This document shows positions 61,806 to 64,000 of a stretch of 64,000 nucleotides of DNA, piece after piece. The stretch is from positions 62,001 through 126,000 of the forward strand of contig DISB01000023.1 of NCBI GenBank assembly GCA_002421685.1. The letters are read 5' to 3'. Position numbers and translations under genes: made by a program. This stretch comes from Bacteroidetes bacterium UBA6221. Lineage in GTDB: Bacteria > Bacteroidota > Bacteroidia > Chitinophagales > Chitinophagaceae. The notes under the pieces are model-generated. The model ran no database searches, was not told the DNA's origin, and was given only the letters and a program-made list of their open reading frames with translations. Position 1 is the first letter of the stretch; every line of letters starts with the position of its first letter.

Positions 61806-62678
61806 TTAAAAACCTGACAGTGCGATAAGGGTGATAGAGATAACAGATAATATTATACCTATGATACGTTTTTTACCAATCGGCTCCCTGAACAACAATA
61901 CTGCGGCAATTGTGGTCATAACTACTATACCGATATTATTGACCGGAATGATAGATGAACTGGGCAGCAGGTCTGCATCTAAAAGACGGATGAGATAGTA
62001 TATAGAAAAATAATTGGGCACACCCAACAGTATGCCGGCAACAAGGCTTTTAAATTCGGGCTTTTCATTGTCTTTATCATGCAGCATTTTCCCCGCTACC
62101 ATAATGCTGCCTGCCGATGCAGCCACTGTAAACATAGTGATGGTAAACGCGGATTGAGCAGCCTGCGTATCAAGCTGATAATGCTGGATGTATTTTATGA
62201 AAGTGTCGGAGAGGCCGCTGCAGATAAATACCAAAGCAGGGAGCCATAAGTTTTTAATCTCTATCTTGCCCTGCCGGGACGTGGCCATATATACGGCAGG
62301 GATAGCCAACACGATACCAGTTATCTTCAACCACTCCACATCTTCGCCATATAGCCAGAAGGAGAAGACCACCGGTATGACCAGCGAAAGTTTGTTGGCA
62401 ATGGTGGTGACTGTCATACCTTCGCGGGCCGTGCTGTAGGCAATGAGGTTGAACAGGAAAATAAAATATGCACCTAACAAAAGTGCATTGGCAAACCACC
62501 CCTCATCGTCTATTTCGGCATAAAAAGGGTGGAAACCGTGTGTGGCCCAGCCTGTAAGCATACATACCCAGTAGTTGACCGTAATAGCCTGCAGGGTGTT
62601 CACATTATATTTTGCAAACAGCTTGAAGGCTACGAAAATAAATGTATTGAGCAGGATAACTAACAGCAGGTATTGCAT
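61806..62678 (-). CDS. EamA/DMT-type transporter
   Basis: This 290-residue membrane protein has about ten predicted helices in two EamA-like halves (QYLLLVILLNTFIFVAFKLF; STAREGMTVTTIANKLSLVI; PVNNIGIVVMTTIAAVLLF near the end, then a helix with ILSVISITLIALSGF). Family members export amino acids, metabolites or sugars; substrate is unknown. The ATG at 62678 (MQYLLLV) is preferred over a TTG at 62684. It lies between ribD, eight bases upstream, and the YigZ-type gene, three bases downstream, on one strand, suggesting an operon. Confidence 0.85.
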   Translation of the reverse strand: MQYLLLVILLNTFIFVAFKLFAKYNVNTLQAITVNYWVCMLTGWATHGFHPFYAEIDDEGWFANALLLGAYFIFLFNLIAYSTAREGMTVTTIANKLSLVIPVVFSFWLYGEDVEWLKITGIVLAIPAVYMATSRQGKIEIKNLWLPALVFICSGLSDTFIKYIQHYQLDTQAAQSAFTITMFTVAASAGSIMVAGKMLHDKDNEKPEFKSLVAGILLGVPNYFSIYYLIRLLDADLLPSSSIIPVNNIGIVVMTTIAAVLLFREPIGKKRIIGIILSVISITLIALSGF

Positions 62679-62686
62679 GGGCAAAT

Positions 62687-63757
62687 TTACAGTTCATAAC
62701 CCGGAACAAAGGAGTACGGGCTGCTTTTATTGATATAGAGGTCGAGTGTATCAGCAGCTACCGGTATTTGTTCGGCATGGATAGCATTTTCCAGGGCAGG
62801 TGATGGTATGCCTTCCTCCAACGTGCTGTTTGCGGTAAATATCCTCGCCTCGTCCCAAAGGCCTGCATCTATGAAACTTTTGAGCAGCAAGGCCCCGCCC
62901 TCTACTATCAGCGATTGCTTGCCGGCCTTGTACAATTTCTCAAGTATTTGCGTGATGATATTCCCGCCAAAATCTACCTGTACCAGTTCAATATTATCAT
63001 CTTCACCTGCCTTTTTGCTGTTGATGATCCAGGTTTCGGCCTCTTTGTCAAAAAGGTTGTGCGAGAGGGGGATTTCCAGGTTTTTGTCCAGGGCAATGCG
63101 TAAAGGATTTTTACCTTTCCAGAGACGTGCCGTCAAACTGGGGTTGTCGTTAACAGCCGTCTGGTACCCCACCATGATAGCGTCTTCCTCTGTGCGCCAT
63201 TTGTGGAGCAGCTGCCGGCTGTCCTGCGTAGTTATCTGGTAGCGGCTGCGGTCGAGCGGGGCGAAAAATCCATCAGCGGTCTGCGCCCATTTTAGTATTA
63301 CATATGGGCGTTTTTGGTCCATAGTACAGAAGAAACGGCGGCTGAGCCAGCGGCCTTCTTGCTCCAAAACTCCGGTGGTAACTGCAATGCCAGCCGCGCG
63401 CAGAATCTCTATACCTTTGCCAGCCACTTTATCGTGCGGGTCGGTATTGCAGATGATAACCTCTTTCACACGCTCCTGCACCAGCCTGTCGGCGCATGGA
63501 GGTGTTTTACCATAATGCGCGCAGGGCTCCAGCGATACATACATGGTACCCTGCGGAATGAGGTGTTTATCTTCTTCCGCCACCGATGCCAGGCAGTTGA
63601 CCTCGGCATGAGGGCCGCCGTATTCTTTGTGCCAACCCTCGCCGATGATGCGGCCTTCGTGCACGAGTACAGCACCCACCATCGGATTGGGACTTACCCG
63701 CCCCTTGCCACGCAACGACAGTTCGAAACAGCGCCTGATGTATAGTTCGTGTGTCAA
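62687..63757 (-). CDS. ribD: Bifunctional riboflavin biosynthesis protein RibD
   Basis: This 356-residue enzyme deaminates the GTP-derived pyrimidine and reduces the ribosyl side chain in riboflavin synthesis. The N-terminal deaminase has the zinc motif GGPHAEVNCLASV and SLEPCAHYGKTPPCADRLV, with VSPNPMVGAVLV near residue 21. The C-terminal reductase domain includes PYVILKWAQTADGFFA and TAVNDNPSLTARLW, then IVEGGALLLKSFIDAGLWDE. It is the first gene of a likely operon with the DMT transporter and the YigZ-type gene. No FMN riboswitch was recognised upstream. Confidence 0.95.
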   Translation of the reverse strand: MTHELYIRRCFELSLRGKGRVSPNPMVGAVLVHEGRIIGEGWHKEYGGPHAEVNCLASVAEEDKHLIPQGTMYVSLEPCAHYGKTPPCADRLVQERVKEVIICNTDPHDKVAGKGIEILRAAGIAVTTGVLEQEGRWLSRRFFCTMDQKRPYVILKWAQTADGFFAPLDRSRYQITTQDSRQLLHKWRTEEDAIMVGYQTAVNDNPSLTARLWKGKNPLRIALDKNLEIPLSHNLFDKEAETWIINSKKAGEDDNIELVQVDFGGNIITQILEKLYKAGKQSLIVEGGALLLKSFIDAGLWDEARIFTANSTLEEGIPSPALENAIHAEQIPVAADTLDLYINKSSPYSFVPGYEL

Positions 63758-63860
63758 GAATATAAAGGTACGAAATGGGGGACATGCACAAGGGTGTTAA
63801 CAAATGGTAGTTGTTGGTCAGGCGACGCAACAACGGCGAGATGATTGTAAGCTGTTATAA

Positions 63861-64000
63861 TTATATCCGCTCAATTATCCCCGCTATACCTTGCCCTCCG
63901 CCTACACAGGCTGTGACCATGCCGTATTTTTTGTTCAGCCTTTCCAGGTCGTGCAGGTTCTGGATGGTAAGTTTGGCGCCGCTACACCCCAGCGGATGGC
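63861..64000 (-). CDS. Thiolase (acetyl-CoA acyltransferase), C-terminal end
   Basis: The minus-strand frame ending at a TAA at 63861 encodes the last 45 or so residues of a thiolase: HPLGCSGAKLTIQNL with the catalytic-site Cys region, then LERLNKKYGMVTACVGGGQG and IAGIIERI. This is the well-conserved end of degradative and biosynthetic thiolases of fatty-acid or acetoacetyl-CoA metabolism. The start lies to the right of the window. Confidence 0.9.
   Translation of the reverse strand, partial: HPLGCSGAKLTIQNLHDLERLNKKYGMVTACVGGGQGIAGIIERI

Overview
The window is chromosomal DNA of a member of the Bacteroidota, most likely from the Chitinophagales/Sphingobacteria side. Evidence for this: secreted proteins end in type IX secretion (T9SS) type A or type B (gliding-motility C-terminal) sorting domains; promoters fit the Bacteroidota pattern TTTG-N(18-21)-TAnnTTTG; ribosome binding sites are weak; and DUF4199, DUF6600, GEVED and LytS-type kinase families are present. 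No rRNA, intact tRNA, CRISPR array, intact insertion sequence or prophage was seen.

Layout. 1-7.2 kb: 5' part of recN, an RlmI-type methyltransferase, a T9SS BNR-repeat protein, a DUF1801 protein, and a SulP anion transporter in an operon with a lipoprotein beta-carbonic anhydrase. 7.2-14.5 kb: a small membrane protein, an RND efflux operon (adaptor, pump, outer-membrane channel), and a Crp/Fnr-type regulator. Two matching double FNR-like operators lie in front of the carbonic anhydrase and of the regulator gene, which links the two. 14.5-25.6 kb: a gliding-type secreted protein, cbpA-cbpM, a truncated fulvocin C-like gene, a VOC protein, two tandem DUF4199 genes with a membrane-anchored LuxR regulator, a DUF6600 protein with 15 decapeptide repeats, an orphan LytS-type kinase, OsmC and an M48 protease.

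25.6-32 kb is the accessory region. It holds a DUF559 endonuclease remnant inside an elaborate palindromic repeat, a divergent XRE regulator/small protein pair with twin operators, and a five-gene operon. That operon is a DpnII/MboI-type (GATC) restriction-modification system with Dam-type and DpnA-type methylases. Its endonuclease gene is split by an apparent one-base deletion. A DGQHR (DndB-like) gene and an unrecognised gene sit between the endonuclease and the second methylase. Next to it are an orphan promoter and two copies of a 177-bp repeat in front of mtaB.

33-48.6 kb is a secreted-protein region: a GEVED/Ig T9SS protein, three paralogous arylsulfotransferase-fold periplasmic proteins interrupted by a TsdA-like dihaem cytochrome, a 1675-residue Ig-repeat T9SS protein, and a shorter paralogue of its C-terminal part. 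48.6-64 kb is mainly housekeeping: icd, ftsY, a sirtuin, L-threonine dehydrogenase, carA, a YdcF protein, a GH15 glycosidase, an M23 peptidase with tandem repeats, queG, a YigZ protein, a DMT transporter, ribD and the end of a thiolase gene.

The most interesting candidates are the enlarged DpnII operon with its broken nuclease, the shared double FNR-like operators, the arylsulfotransferase trio, and the DUF4199/LuxR module in which regulator and membrane proteins share their N-terminal segment. Starts were moved from the longest open frame wherever an upstream codon was TTG or lay before a promoter or signal peptide; those choices are stated in each entry.
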